NCBI GenBank assembly: GCA_041749255.1 | Contig: JBGTBR010000045.1 | Location: 1 to 64,000 of the forward strand | Direction of reading: 5' to 3' | From: JABDLO01 sp041749255 | Lineage (GTDB): Bacteria; Bacteroidota; Bacteroidia; Chitinophagales; Saprospiraceae | DNA: 64,000 nt | Made by a program: the position numbers and the translations under genes | Notes under the pieces: generated by a model | Databases searched by the model: none | Seen by the model: the letters and a program-made list of their open reading frames with translations, nothing else | What the model was told of the DNA's origin: nothing | Shown: one piece after another, positions 1 to 7,266 of the stretch | Layout of the letters: every line of letters begins with the position of its first letter | How positions within the stretch are numbered: position 1 is the first letter of the stretch

Positions 1-1434
1 TTCACCAATGCATTCGCGCAAACGTATACCCGCTTCCTGGATCTGCAGAAAGCAGAAGCCCAGGCCAGAGAGGCTACCAAACAGGCATCACTGGATAGAG
101 TACGTGGAGAAATTTCCAGCATGAGATCTGCCAATGATCTGAATAGAATCACACCGCTTGTTTTCAATGAGCTTACCACCCTCGGCATACCCTTTATCCG
201 CTGTGGGGTATTTATTGTGAACGAAAAGAGGAATAACGTGGAGATATATTTATCGACGCCAGAGGGGAAGTCGTTGGCAGTGATGACCTTGCCTTTTGAC
301 GCAAACGAAATGACTACCCAATCAGTAAAAGCATGGAAAAAAGAGGAAGTCTATGTACAGCACTGGAACCAGACAGACTTTATCAATTGGAGCAAATCAA
401 TGGCAGAGCAAGGTTATGTCAAAGACCTCAAAACTTACCAGGGAACAGCTGTTGCACCTGATAACCTACACTTGCACTTTGTTCCTTTTGATCAGGGATT
501 GCTCTATGTAGGCTCAACCGAAAATTTGTCTGAAGAACAGATTGATCTGGTAAAAGCATTGGCCAGTGCTTTTTCCATCGCCTATGCCCGGTACGAGGAT
601 TTTGTTAAACTGGAGCAGGCCAAAACCGAAGTAGAATCCGCCATGAGCGAACTTAAAGCCACCCAGTCCCAGCTTGTGCAACAGGAAAAACTCGCCTCCC
701 TGGGTCAACTCACCGCAGGGATCGCCCACGAGATCAAAAACCCATTGAATTTTGTCAATAACTTCTCGGAAGTTTCTATCGAACTCATAGAGGAAGCACA
801 GGATGAAATCACAAATGTAGAGACGCAGTATCCTGCGTCTCTACTACAAAACATTTCTGAATTATTGGACGACGTCCAATCCAATCTCACCAAAATCCAC
901 GAACACGGCTCCCGGGCCAATAACATCGTCTCCTCCATGCTCCAACATTCAAGAGGAGGGTCGGGCAAGAAAGAACCTACAGACCTCAATGCCCTGATCA
1001 GGGAATATGTCAACCTGAGCTTTCATGGAATGAGGGCAGGAAAGAATCCGATCGATGTCGATATTCAATTGAAATTGGATGATTCCATTGGTGATGTGCC
1101 ATTAATTGCCGAGGATTTCTCGCGAATCATTTTGAATTTGTGTAACAATGCATTCGATGCGATGCGGTCCGTAGAGACTGCGTCTCTACGTGTCCGGACC
1201 AAAAAATCCGACGATGCCATCACCATCGAAATAGAAGACAACGGTCCCGGTATCCCAGATGAGATCAAGGACAAAATCCTGCAACCATTCTTTACGACCA
1301 AAAAAGGTACAGAAGGAACGGGACTGGGGTTAAGTATTACCCATGATATCGTCAAAGCCCATGGAGGAGAGTTGAAAGTAGAAAGTGAAGTGGGAAAGGG
1401 AACAGAATTTTGTATCTTAATCCCAATATCATGA
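1..1434 (+). CDS. Sensor histidine kinase, 5' end outside the window
   Basis: The reading frame is open from base 1, and the residues before the first ATG at 121 match the kinase at 8898 (RFLDLQ, LDRVRGEISSM versus LERVRAEITSM). The gene therefore starts upstream of the window, and the ATG at 121 is internal. The visible part has one GAF-like sensor unit, a coiled-coil linker, a DHp domain with phospho-acceptor His in AHEIKNP (codon 727-729), and a HATPase domain with N box NLCNNAFDA, G1 DNGPGIP and G2 GTGLGLSI. No membrane segment is seen in this part, so it is probably a cytoplasmic autokinase. Its partner is unknown; the receivers at 14370 and 14741 are candidates by proximity only. Two palindromic repeats lie inside the coding sequence. 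Confidence 0.93.
   Translation, partial: FTNAFAQTYTRFLDLQKAEAQAREATKQASLDRVRGEISSMRSANDLNRITPLVFNELTTLGIPFIRCGVFIVNEKRNNVEIYLSTPEGKSLAVMTLPFDANEMTTQSVKAWKKEEVYVQHWNQTDFINWSKSMAEQGYVKDLKTYQGTAVAPDNLHLHFVPFDQGLLYVGSTENLSEEQIDLVKALASAFSIAYARYEDFVKLEQAKTEVESAMSELKATQSQLVQQEKLASLGQLTAGIAHEIKNPLNFVNNFSEVSIELIEEAQDEITNVETQYPASLLQNISELLDDVQSNLTKIHEHGSRANNIVSSMLQHSRGGSGKKEPTDLNALIREYVNLSFHGMRAGKNPIDVDIQLKLDDSIGDVPLIAEDFSRIILNLCNNAFDAMRSVETASLRVRTKKSDDAITIEIEDNGPGIPDEIKDKILQPFFTTKKGTEGTGLGLSITHDIVKAHGGELKVESEVGKGTEFCILIPIS
817..844. repeat. In-frame palindromic repeat in kinase gene
   Basis: A perfect 12-bp inverted repeat (GTAGAGACGCAG / CTGCGTCTCTAC) surrounds a 4-nt loop. It lies in the part of the kinase gene that encodes the tip of the DHp helical hairpin and is read through as VETQYPAS. 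The GTAGAGACGC...GCGTCTCTAC type resembles small dispersed repeats known from Bacteroidetes and cyanobacteria; that comparison is from memory. Confidence 0.85.
1170..1190. repeat. Second in-frame palindrome in kinase gene
   Basis: Perfect 9-bp arms CGTAGAGAC / GTCTCTACG surround TGC. They are embedded in a looser dyad with GGTCC before and GGACC after. The repeat sits between the N box and the next beta strand of the HATPase domain and is translated as SVETASLRV. The shared GTAGAGAC core marks it as the same family as the repeat at 817. Confidence 0.75.
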
Positions 1435-1867
1435 AAAACAAATCTGTGAAATCCCTACATCCGTGCTTATCCGCAATTCAGACCATTTATTATGATAGCG
1501 CAAGTAACTTCTCAAAACCAAAAATCTAAACCTTAACCTCATTATAGCTCGTAGCATAATGCGGTGGGCAGTGAGCAGTAGGAATAGGCAAACGATCCCT
1601 TCATAACAAAATAATGCGCGTAGTGGAAATGACAGCGTAGCCCAATGACGGAGCTGCCAAATGACGGCGAAGTCAAATGACGGCGAACCCAATGACCTTC
1701 AGACTCATTCCCTCAACCTAAACCTTAGCCTTCTAACATGATGCACCCGGCAATTTTATTCTAGACTGATCTTAAATTTTGTATTAACTACGATGTCCCA
1801 AATGAGGATGTGTGAATTATACAATTTTATGACAAAAAAGTATAACGAACTTCAATGTTAGTTTTCT
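1435..1867. other. Intergenic region with simple repeats, no gene seen
   Basis: No convincing gene is seen. Phrases such as AACCTCATTATAGCTCGTAGC and CCCTCAACCTAAACCTTAGCC are of the same low-complexity kind as the block at 51.85-52.11 kb. The right end leads into a -7-like promoter box at 1868. Confidence 0.6.
1625..1697. repeat. 16-bp tandem repeat, about 4.5 imperfect copies
   Basis: Units begin at 1625, 1641, 1657, 1673 and 1689 (partial), with the shared core AATGACGGCG. The two middle copies differ at only a few positions. The array is intergenic and has no flanking cas or mobile gene. Confidence 0.75.
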
Positions 1868-1875
1868 CATATTTG
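1868..1875 (+). promoter_or_regulatory. -7 promoter box (CATATTTG)
   Basis: This matches the Bacteroidetes TAnnTTTG box at 7 of 8 positions. It lies just upstream of the small reading frame at 1905. No clear -33 TTG is seen at standard spacing. Confidence 0.4.
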
Positions 1876-1904
1876 TACTGTTGTTACGAAAGAAATCACT
1901 AACA

Positions 1905-2126
1905 ATGAAAAAGTTTACAGAGTGTTTAAAAGTGAACACCAAAAAATTAAGGGCATTCATATTGAGTAGTAAGGTTAAAAAATTAAGACATGAACAAGTC
2001 CCTACGCTTAGGCACATAAGACTATGTAGAAAACCAAGTGCCGAAAAGCGTATTTTACCGGAATGCGGAATGTGCCCTCTGCGCCCTGGAGGGTTTCTGG
2101 AGCAAGATACGGAGTTTCTATACTAA
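1905..2126 (+). CDS. Possible small basic protein, unknown function
   Basis: This 73-residue frame begins at an ATG (MKKFTEC...) rather than the TTG at 1881. It is Lys/Arg-rich, has a late CGMC pair and shows no family I recognise. A -7-like box lies 30 bp upstream and a hairpin overlaps its 3' end, so the interval may be transcribed as one short unit. It could equally be a non-coding RNA. Confidence 0.25.
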   Translation: MKKFTECLKVNTKKLRAFILSSKVKKLRHEQVPTLRHIRLCRKPSAEKRILPECGMCPLRPGGFLEQDTEFLY

Positions 2127-2141
2127 CGATAGGAACTCCGT
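2109..2141 (+). terminator. Terminator-like hairpin
   Basis: Arms ACGGAGTTTCTAT (2109-2121) and ATAGGAACTCCGT (2129-2141) pair at 12 of 13 positions around a 7-nt loop. The following sequence is only moderately T-rich. Confidence 0.5.
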
Positions 2142-2213
2142 TCTCCAGTTTTATTTCTAACCAGATTTATGTATTGAAAGTTTAAATTTTATATATCACT
2201 ATAATGTAAATAT

Positions 2214-2435
2214 ATGGAAACTAGATTAATAGGTATTATCCTTATTGTAATTGGAATAATTATGATCGCTTATACTGGTTTTAATTATGTAACTACTGAA
2301 ACTTTGGTGGATGTAGGTCCCCTTAAAGTGGAGGCAGATAAAAATAATTTCGTAAAGTTGTCCCCTATTCTTGGTGGTGTGCTTCTTGTTGGCGGCATTT
2401 TTTTTCTTCTTCGCAGTAAAAGAAAGCTCAGCTAA
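2214..2435 (+). CDS. Small two-helix membrane protein
   Basis: This 73-residue protein has an N-terminal helix at about residues 5-22 (IGIILIVIGIIMIAYTG), a central segment VDVGPLKVEADKNN, a second helix at about 50-66 (ILGGVLLVGGIFFLL) and a basic tail RSKRKLS. The layout resembles the short DUF3185-like inner-membrane proteins found beside stress genes in Bacteroidetes; the family name is tentative. It lies ahead of the Thivi_2564-like gene in the same direction, 124 bp apart. Confidence 0.7.
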   Translation: METRLIGIILIVIGIIMIAYTGFNYVTTETLVDVGPLKVEADKNNFVKLSPILGGVLLVGGIFFLLRSKRKLS

Positions 2436-2559
2436 TGTAAGGTCATTTTAGTGCTACTTTAGTGCATTAAATACAATCTCAACATTAGAATACCAGACCT
2501 GGATCGGGTAACAGAGTTAAAAATAAACCAATTTTATTAACAAATAAAAATTAAATATT

Positions 2560-2727
2560 ATGCCATTACTAAATGTTATTATTGTTTTGATCGTAGTAGG
2601 GGTCATTCTGTGGTTGATCAATAACTATCTCCCTATGGATCGTAAGATCAAAAGTATTCTGAATATTGTGGTCGTGATTGTTGTCATTCTATGGTTGCTG
2701 AGTGCATTTAATATTTTGGCAATGTAA
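2560..2727 (+). CDS. Thivi_2564-family small membrane protein
   Basis: This 55-residue protein starts MPLLNVIIVL. It has two hydrophobic helices (about 4-20 and 34-50) separated by the polar turn NNYLPMDRKIK. The pattern of a helix ending LWLINNY, then PMDRKIKSILN, then a second helix is the signature I associate with the Thivi_2564 family of small membrane proteins. Its function is unknown. An A-rich stretch precedes the ATG. It is flanked by other small membrane and basic proteins typical of Bacteroidetes stress clusters. Confidence 0.75.
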   Translation: MPLLNVIIVLIVVGVILWLINNYLPMDRKIKSILNIVVVIVVILWLLSAFNILAM

Positions 2728-2799
2728 TAAGGATGCTTTTCATGTTTAGTGATTCAAATTTTAGAAAAAAGATTTTTTCATCAATTAAATATAAATAAA

Positions 2800-2973
2800 A
2801 TGAGTAAAGACAGAAAAGACCAGGACAGTAAAGAGAAGAAAAAAGCTCCCGGAAGTGACAAAATTTCAGGTAAATCAAAACCTGTATCAGAATTTAAACC
2901 AGAAGGTAAAAGTGGCAAAAACACATCTACCCAAAGAGCAGATTCAAAATCTGATGGTAAGCGCAAAGCTTAA
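2800..2973 (+). CDS. Short lysine-rich hydrophilic protein
   Basis: This 57-residue protein starts MSKDRKDQD. An upstream in-frame ATG at 2749 would add 17 residues, but the A-rich TAAATAAAATG context favours 2800. The sequence is nearly all Lys, Ser, Asp, Gly, Pro and Gln and should be disordered and strongly basic. No domain is recognised. A strong hairpin terminator follows at 3051. Confidence 0.5.
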   Translation: MSKDRKDQDSKEKKKAPGSDKISGKSKPVSEFKPEGKSGKNTSTQRADSKSDGKRKA

Positions 2974-3050
2974 AAATAAAAAGCAAAGTAGGCTAAAGCT
3001 GCTAAGCAATCTTCAGGTGTTCGAATCCAATAATCTCAATATAATGTAGG

Positions 3051-3084
3051 AAACAAAGATAAGTCTTGTAACTTATCTTTGTTT
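3051..3084 (+). terminator. Strong terminator hairpin, probably bidirectional
   Basis: Perfect 14-bp arms AAACAAAGATAAGT / ACTTATCTTTGTTT surround a 6-nt loop and are followed by TTTTCC and a T-rich stretch. It closes the group of small genes at 2.2-3.0 kb. Confidence 0.85.
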
Positions 3085-3830
3085 TCCTATTTTATAACTA
3101 TGCGTAAAACTATGGAAAAAGTTCGATGGACTCAGACTTATTTTATTTAGCTGTTTGATCAGTTTCTTCCACAGGGTTTCTTCAAAATTGTGATTCTAAG
3201 TTATTTCAAGCTCGTAAAACCTTTTGTACCATAACGAAAAACTTCACTAGAGTCTTTTCAACTTCTCGGCTAACTAATCCTTTTGTTTATCATTACTTCA
3301 GGCTCATACCACCTCGCAACGGAGTACTCGGTTCCCTAATTTTCGAGTTACATTTAATCACTCGAATTCCGACTTCGTCAAAACAATTCGGTTATCTCTT
3401 ATCGGTTATTTTTGTGCACTCCTACCCCCCAACGATGCTTTGGGTGGAATAAGGCGAAATGTAAAGACTAAATCACTGGACTAAAAAACTTATAGTTTTT
3501 GGCTTTAACACCGCAAGCTAAAATGATAATCGTAGACAGACCGAGAAGGCGGGAGAAAGTAATTCCTCTTTATTTTGGTTAACAATTTTCGATCAACAAA
3601 AAAGGTCTTCAATCTAAAGCGACCTGGTGATCACGGAAGCTAACCTTTAAACTATAGCCGTGTTAAATGTCGGTGATTCCCATTTACTGCCTTACACACA
3701 CTGGGGATCGGGTTGGAATATGCTTGCTAGATATAGTCACCAACTCTGCATAAATACTCTCCTTTTTACATATCAATTCAAATTTAAGGGTTTGTATGAG
3801 CTATTAACTTCCCAGGATTACATACTTTAC
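3085..3830. other. Long intergenic region with one dispersed repeat
   Basis: About 750 bp contain no convincing gene on either strand. A frame at 3660-3887 (75 residues, mixed composition) has no recognisable features and I do not believe it. The only identifiable object is a reverse copy of the GCCTTATTCC... repeat at 3409-3457. Confidence 0.5.
3409..3457 (-). repeat. Diverged reverse copy of the 55.7/56.0-kb repeat
   Basis: Read on the minus strand this gives GCCTTATTCCACCCAAAGCA, then TTGGGGGGTAGGAGTGCAC. That matches the two plus-strand copies at 55706 and 56013 apart from scattered changes. Confidence 0.7.
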
Positions 3831-3864
3831 AAAAAAAAGTCTGTCAGTGCATGCACTGACAGAC
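3831..3864 (-). terminator. Terminator of the barrel gene, 26-bp perfect palindrome
   Basis: GTCTGTCAGTGCA / TGCACTGACAGAC (3839-3864) is a perfect palindrome. On the minus strand it is followed by eight Ts (A-run at 3831-3838). It lies about 50 bp past the stop codon at 3917. Confidence 0.88.
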
Positions 3865-3916
3865 AACGTATACTAAAAATTCACTAAATAGTATGGAAGA
3901 TTAACTTTTTATTGAC

Positions 3917-4597
3917 CTAGAACCGATATCCAAGAGAAAAACTGAAACCAGTATTTCTGGTAGATGATTGTCCATTGGGAAAACGTTTGTCATCAGGATT
4001 GATTTGCAGCAATCCGAATTGAGTATTTAACTGCAAGAATACTCCATTGGACATTTCATAGCCAGCAAATACATTACCACCCGCATCAAGCGGTCTGTAA
4101 TATGACGATGTCAATGGATCATTTGCCTCCACTACGTTTGTAAACACAACATTTGATTTACCATTGCCATTATCGCCACCTTCAATATTGGTACTACCTT
4201 TAATTCCATAACCCAAATAAGGTCCAAATCCAAGCATAACAAATCCATTACCCAAACCAGCTTTATATACCACATTCAAAGGCACTTCAATATAAGATAG
4301 GTTATACGTGCTATTAATCCCATCGGTAGTATTTTTAGCTCCTTTGGTGGAGAACATCAACCCAGGCTGTAAGTAAAATTCAGGTGCTATTGGAATTTGT
4401 GCATTGACTCCAATGTGGTATCCAAGCTTTATATCATTTTCCTGCTTGCCACCGGTAAAGTTCTTGCCTGTAAAATTCTGCATATTTACTCCACCAAGAA
4501 TCGCAAAGGATGTTCTGTTTACATCTGAACTTTGAGAAAAACTAAAAGAAGCAGAGAGAACAAACATGAATACCAAATATATAATTTTATTTTTCAT
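3917..4597 (-). CDS. Outer-membrane beta-barrel protein, PorT-like family
   Basis: This 226-residue protein has a signal peptide (MKNKIIYLVFMFVLSASFSFS, cleavage near residue 21). It continues with alternating amphipathic strands: FAILGGVNMQNF, YHIGVNAQIPI, FYLQPGLMFSTKGA, YIEVPLNVVYK, and C-terminal TGFSFSLGYRF ending in an aromatic residue. This is the layout of the Bacteroidetes outer-membrane beta-barrel (OMP_b-brl_2/PorT-like) family. It probably sits in the outer membrane; the substrate is unknown. It is a single-gene unit with its own terminator, and an 18-bp palindrome sits in the leader. Confidence 0.85.
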   Translation of the reverse strand: MKNKIIYLVFMFVLSASFSFSQSSDVNRTSFAILGGVNMQNFTGKNFTGGKQENDIKLGYHIGVNAQIPIAPEFYLQPGLMFSTKGAKNTTDGINSTYNLSYIEVPLNVVYKAGLGNGFVMLGFGPYLGYGIKGSTNIEGGDNGNGKSNVVFTNVVEANDPLTSSYYRPLDAGGNVFAGYEMSNGVFLQLNTQFGLLQINPDDKRFPNGQSSTRNTGFSFSLGYRF

Positions 4598-4631
4598 AGT
4601 ATTGATTTATTAAAGAACGACGAACGATTAC

Positions 4632-4649
4632 CTATCAAAATTTTGATAG
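4632..4649. promoter_or_regulatory. 18-bp perfect palindrome upstream of barrel gene
   Basis: CTATCAAAATTTTGATAG is self-complementary and lies about 35 bp upstream of the start codon at 4597. It could be a regulator site or a leader hairpin. No regulator can be named. Confidence 0.4.
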
Positions 4650-4873
4650 CATGTTTTGGTTTTGATCGAGCAGAAATATATCTGTAGCCTTTGCTACAAT
4701 TAAATTTTGTTCGAAGTGTAAGCCAAAAGATGCCACTAAAATCCGGCAAATAATCTTTCGCCATTCTTAAATTTATTAAATTACATCGTGCCCTATTATT
4801 AAATTTTTAATGAGGCCGGACGATGCGTGTTTTTCATTTTAATCAGACCTAAACGAAAGGTTTCCAGTTTAAT

Positions 4874-5545
4874 TTACATGGTTTGCTTTGCAGCATCAGC
4901 CTTCATCTTTTCATTTGCTGTGATCAGAAATTCAACCCTGCGATTTTTATCGCGACCAGCTTCAGTATTGTTTAGATACTTCGGAAGCATTTGACCAAAT
5001 CCTCTGATAGATAAACGCTTACTATCCACGCCTTGACTTACTAAATAGTTAGCAACAGAATTGGCTCTTTCTTCAGAAAGATTCTGATTGAATGCCTCAC
5101 TACCTACACTGTCAGTATGACCTTGTGCTTCGATGTTCGTGTCCGGATATGTTTCTAATACTTTAGTTAATTTATCCAAATTGTTTTTAGCCGGATTTGA
5201 CAAATTCGACTTTCCAAAATCAAATAGGACATTACTGCTAAATTCAACAACGATACCTTCACCTATACGCATAACATCTGCATCAGGCACTTTTGATTTG
5301 ATTTCCTCAGCTTGTTTGTCCATTTTACTTCCAATGATTGCTCCGGTAGTTCCTCCAACAGCTGCACCTACTATCGCACCTAAGGCCGTATTACCTGCAG
5401 TTTTTCCGATGACGGCACCCATTGTTGCACCTGCTGCCGTACCAATGACAGCACCTTTCTGTGTTTTTGTTGCAGAAGCACAACCACCTATTATCAGGGC
5501 TGCACTTAGTAAAATAGGGATAAACCCTTTCTTAATTTGTTTCAT
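4874..5545 (-). CDS. OmpA-family glycine-zipper lipoprotein
   Basis: This 223-residue protein has a lipoprotein signal ending IIGGC (lipidated Cys at about residue 21). A glycine zipper follows at about 32-74 (AVIGTAAGATMGAVIGKTAG and repeats). The C-terminal OmpA-like peptidoglycan-binding domain at about 95-210 includes FDFGKSNL, AQGHTDSVG and the NRRVEF end. The lipid would anchor it in a membrane and the OmpA domain would contact peptidoglycan, as in YiaD-like proteins. It is divergently arranged with the YtxH gene at 5801. Both promoters carry the same TTGTGTAAC box. Confidence 0.92.
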   Translation of the reverse strand: MKQIKKGFIPILLSAALIIGGCASATKTQKGAVIGTAAGATMGAVIGKTAGNTALGAIVGAAVGGTTGAIIGSKMDKQAEEIKSKVPDADVMRIGEGIVVEFSSNVLFDFGKSNLSNPAKNNLDKLTKVLETYPDTNIEAQGHTDSVGSEAFNQNLSEERANSVANYLVSQGVDSKRLSIRGFGQMLPKYLNNTEAGRDKNRRVEFLITANEKMKADAAKQTM

Positions 5546-5600
5546 TTTATAGTGTATTATATTGTATTTAATATGAAAAAACTCTTCTCATAATAGGTTG

Positions 5601-5638
5601 CAAAGTTAAGCGATATTCAAGCTGTAGATGTTACACAA
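5601..5638 (-). promoter_or_regulatory. Promoter of the OmpA-like lipoprotein gene with TTGTGTAA box
   Basis: On the minus strand, TTGTGTAA (5638-5631) is followed by a perfect TAACTTTG -7 box (5608-5601). Exactly 27 bp separate TTG from the box. The spacing is longer than the usual -33/-7 distance of about 19-20 bp, which suggests an activator site rather than an ordinary -33 element. The same arrangement is present at 5719 and 6681. Confidence 0.6.
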
Positions 5639-5718
5639 CGAGTAGTATAAATTGCATTATTCCTACATGCAAATTTGTCTCCTTTAATATGTGTGAATGA
5701 TGTAACCCAATGAAATGG

Positions 5719-5756
5719 TTGTGTAACACAATTGGGTATAATTATAAGCATCTTTG
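5719..5756 (+). promoter_or_regulatory. Promoter of the YtxH gene with TTGTGTAA box
   Basis: TTGTGTAA (5719-5726) lies within the dyad TTGTGTAACACAA. CATCTTTG (5749-5756) is the -7 box, 27 bp after TTG. The 11-mer GTTGTGTAACA here is the exact reverse complement of TGTTACACAAC at 5629-5639, so the divergent intergenic region has two inverted copies. Confidence 0.6.
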
Positions 5757-5800
5757 TACCTGGTGATTAATTCTTATCATCTGATAAAAAAATAATAATT

Positions 5801-6094
5801 ATGAATACAGGAAAAAAAGTGTTAATGGGTCTTATAGCCGGTTTGGCAACAGGCTCCATATTAGGAATATTATTTGCTCCCAGCAAAGGTTCGTCCACCA
5901 GGAAGAAAATTTCAAAAAAGAGTGATGACTATTTAAATGAAATAAGCAACAAGTTTGACGATTATTTGGGGGGCATTTCGAAGAAATTTGATTCGATAAA
6001 AAATGAGGCCATTAATAAAACCGAAAATGGAAAAGAGAAGGTGGAAGGAATGCAGGGAAAATTAACAACTTCTGCAGGTAAGCATCACATCTAG
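5801..6094 (+). CDS. YtxH-domain small membrane protein
   Basis: This 97-residue protein has a single N-terminal membrane helix rich in Gly (LMGLIAGLATGSILGILFAP) followed by SKGSSTRKKI. That is the typical YtxH start. The charged, probably helical tail contains two similar segments, DDYLNEISNKF and DDYLGGISKKF. YtxH proteins are small general-stress proteins in many bacteria; the molecular role is unknown. An A-rich sequence precedes the ATG. Confidence 0.85.
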   Translation: MNTGKKVLMGLIAGLATGSILGILFAPSKGSSTRKKISKKSDDYLNEISNKFDDYLGGISKKFDSIKNEAINKTENGKEKVEGMQGKLTTSAGKHHI

Positions 6095-6680
6095 CTTTAA
6101 CCCATGGAAAACAAGAAGTATTAGCCTTATTATTATGAGAAATACTCCTTGCTTACTCTCAGCATGTTTGCTTTGAGTAAGAGAAAAGAGGAAAATGCTC
6201 GGATATAGATCATTTTTTTGCCTTGTGCACCAGTACGCCCTACAACCATGACGAAAAGTTAATGAACCAGGAGATGTACTTTTGTGTGAATAGCCTGAAA
6301 ATATTTTCTTTTCTCTCGCTTAAAGCTTCATGCTGAGTTTTTTTGATTATTACACAAGCTCACATAATTAAATCACTTTTCATTCTTCTCACATTGCTTT
6401 GAAATTCATTGTACTATTTCCTATAAGTAGATATTTAAAATAAATTCCAGCTGAATCCTATAATATTCAAGGAAAGTCTCCCCAACACATTAGGTTGTTT
6501 CAAAATTTTATCAAGTATGCTTTTGAGTGAGAATAATATCACAGGCGTATACATTCTAAATCCCTGAGAAGCAAACCACTGGTTCTGGAAATATAACCAA
6601 ACCAAACTCCACTTCCAAAATAGTCAACATGCGCAGGTTCAAATTTTTTAATGTATGAATCATGTAAGTAAATTACCAGA
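6095..6680. other. Intergenic region, no gene seen
   Basis: About 590 bp of AT-rich DNA. A weak inverted repeat (CTTACTC...GAGTAAG, near 6153-6180) lies downstream of the YtxH gene and may be part of its terminator. Nothing else could be recognised. Confidence 0.4.
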
Positions 6681-6718
6681 TTGTATAATGATATGACACA
6701 TTAATGTACTCATCTTTG
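6681..6718 (+). promoter_or_regulatory. Promoter of the coiled-coil lipoprotein gene with TTGTATAA box
   Basis: TTGTATAA (6681-6688) and CATCTTTG (6711-6718) are separated by 27 bp from TTG, as at the two promoters near 5.6-5.75 kb. The transcript leader that follows holds a small hairpin (TCCCGC/GCGGGA, 6744-6760). Confidence 0.55.
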
Positions 6719-6776
6719 TCTCGTGGAAATATATTCACAAATGTCCCGCCATACGCGGGAACTTAACTTTAATAAA

Positions 6777-7214
6777 ATGAAAAAATCAATTTTATTTATG
6801 TCAGCATTGGGTTTTGCTGCATGCGCACTACTTACAAGTTGTGACAGCCCTGCTCAAAAGGTAGAAAATGCACAGGAAAATGTCACTGACGCCAAATCGG
6901 ATCTCCTTAAGGCTCAACATGAATACCAGATGGACGTAGAACAATACAGGGCCCAAAAAATAGCAGTGATATCTGCCAACAATAGGAGCATTGAAGAATT
7001 CAATGTGAGAATAGCAAATGAAAAAAAGGAATTGAGAGCCGATTACACGAGGAAAATTGTTGAGCTCGAAAGTAAAAATTCCGATATGAAAAGGAAATTG
7101 GACAATTACAAAGCAGACAGAAAGGATGATTGGGAAAATTTCAAATTAGAATTCAACAAAGATATGGACCAACTGGGATCAGCACTAAAAGATCTCACCG
7201 GGATAAAAAACTAA
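6777..7214 (+). CDS. Coiled-coil lipoprotein, possibly sll1863-like stress protein
   Basis: This 145-residue protein starts at MKKSILFMSALG. An upstream in-frame ATG at 6723 would add 18 residues ahead of an otherwise complete lipoprotein signal, so it is rejected. The lipobox LLTSC puts the lipidated Cys at about residue 22. The rest is a long, highly charged coiled coil (VENAQENVTDAKSDLLKAQ, then heptad-rich Lys/Glu segments). Short coiled-coil lipoproteins of this kind are sometimes annotated as sll1863-family stress proteins; I hold that name loosely. It is 52 bp upstream of a barrel protein and probably in an operon with it. Confidence 0.75.
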   Translation: MKKSILFMSALGFAACALLTSCDSPAQKVENAQENVTDAKSDLLKAQHEYQMDVEQYRAQKIAVISANNRSIEEFNVRIANEKKELRADYTRKIVELESKNSDMKRKLDNYKADRKDDWENFKLEFNKDMDQLGSALKDLTGIKN

Positions 7215-7266
7215 TGTGTTTCAGCCCACCAGAAAAGAATATTTTACAACATATTAAATACAACAA

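Noticed and set aside
2855..3049. 64-codon frame overlapping the lysine-rich protein
   Set aside because: It is a frame-shifted shadow of the low-complexity gene at 2800 and has no independent support.
3010..3050. GGTGTTCGAATCC, like a tRNA T-arm
   Set aside because: The bases flanking TTCGAAT do not pair and no acceptor or anticodon stem can be built.
3660..3887. 75-codon plus-strand frame
   Set aside because: It runs into the palindromic terminator of the minus-strand barrel gene and has no protein-like features.
5133..5552. 139-codon plus-strand frame opposite the OmpA-like lipoprotein
   Set aside because: It is antisense to a lipoprotein with complete signal and OmpA domain; its Ala/Pro/Ile richness reflects the glycine zipper codons read backwards.
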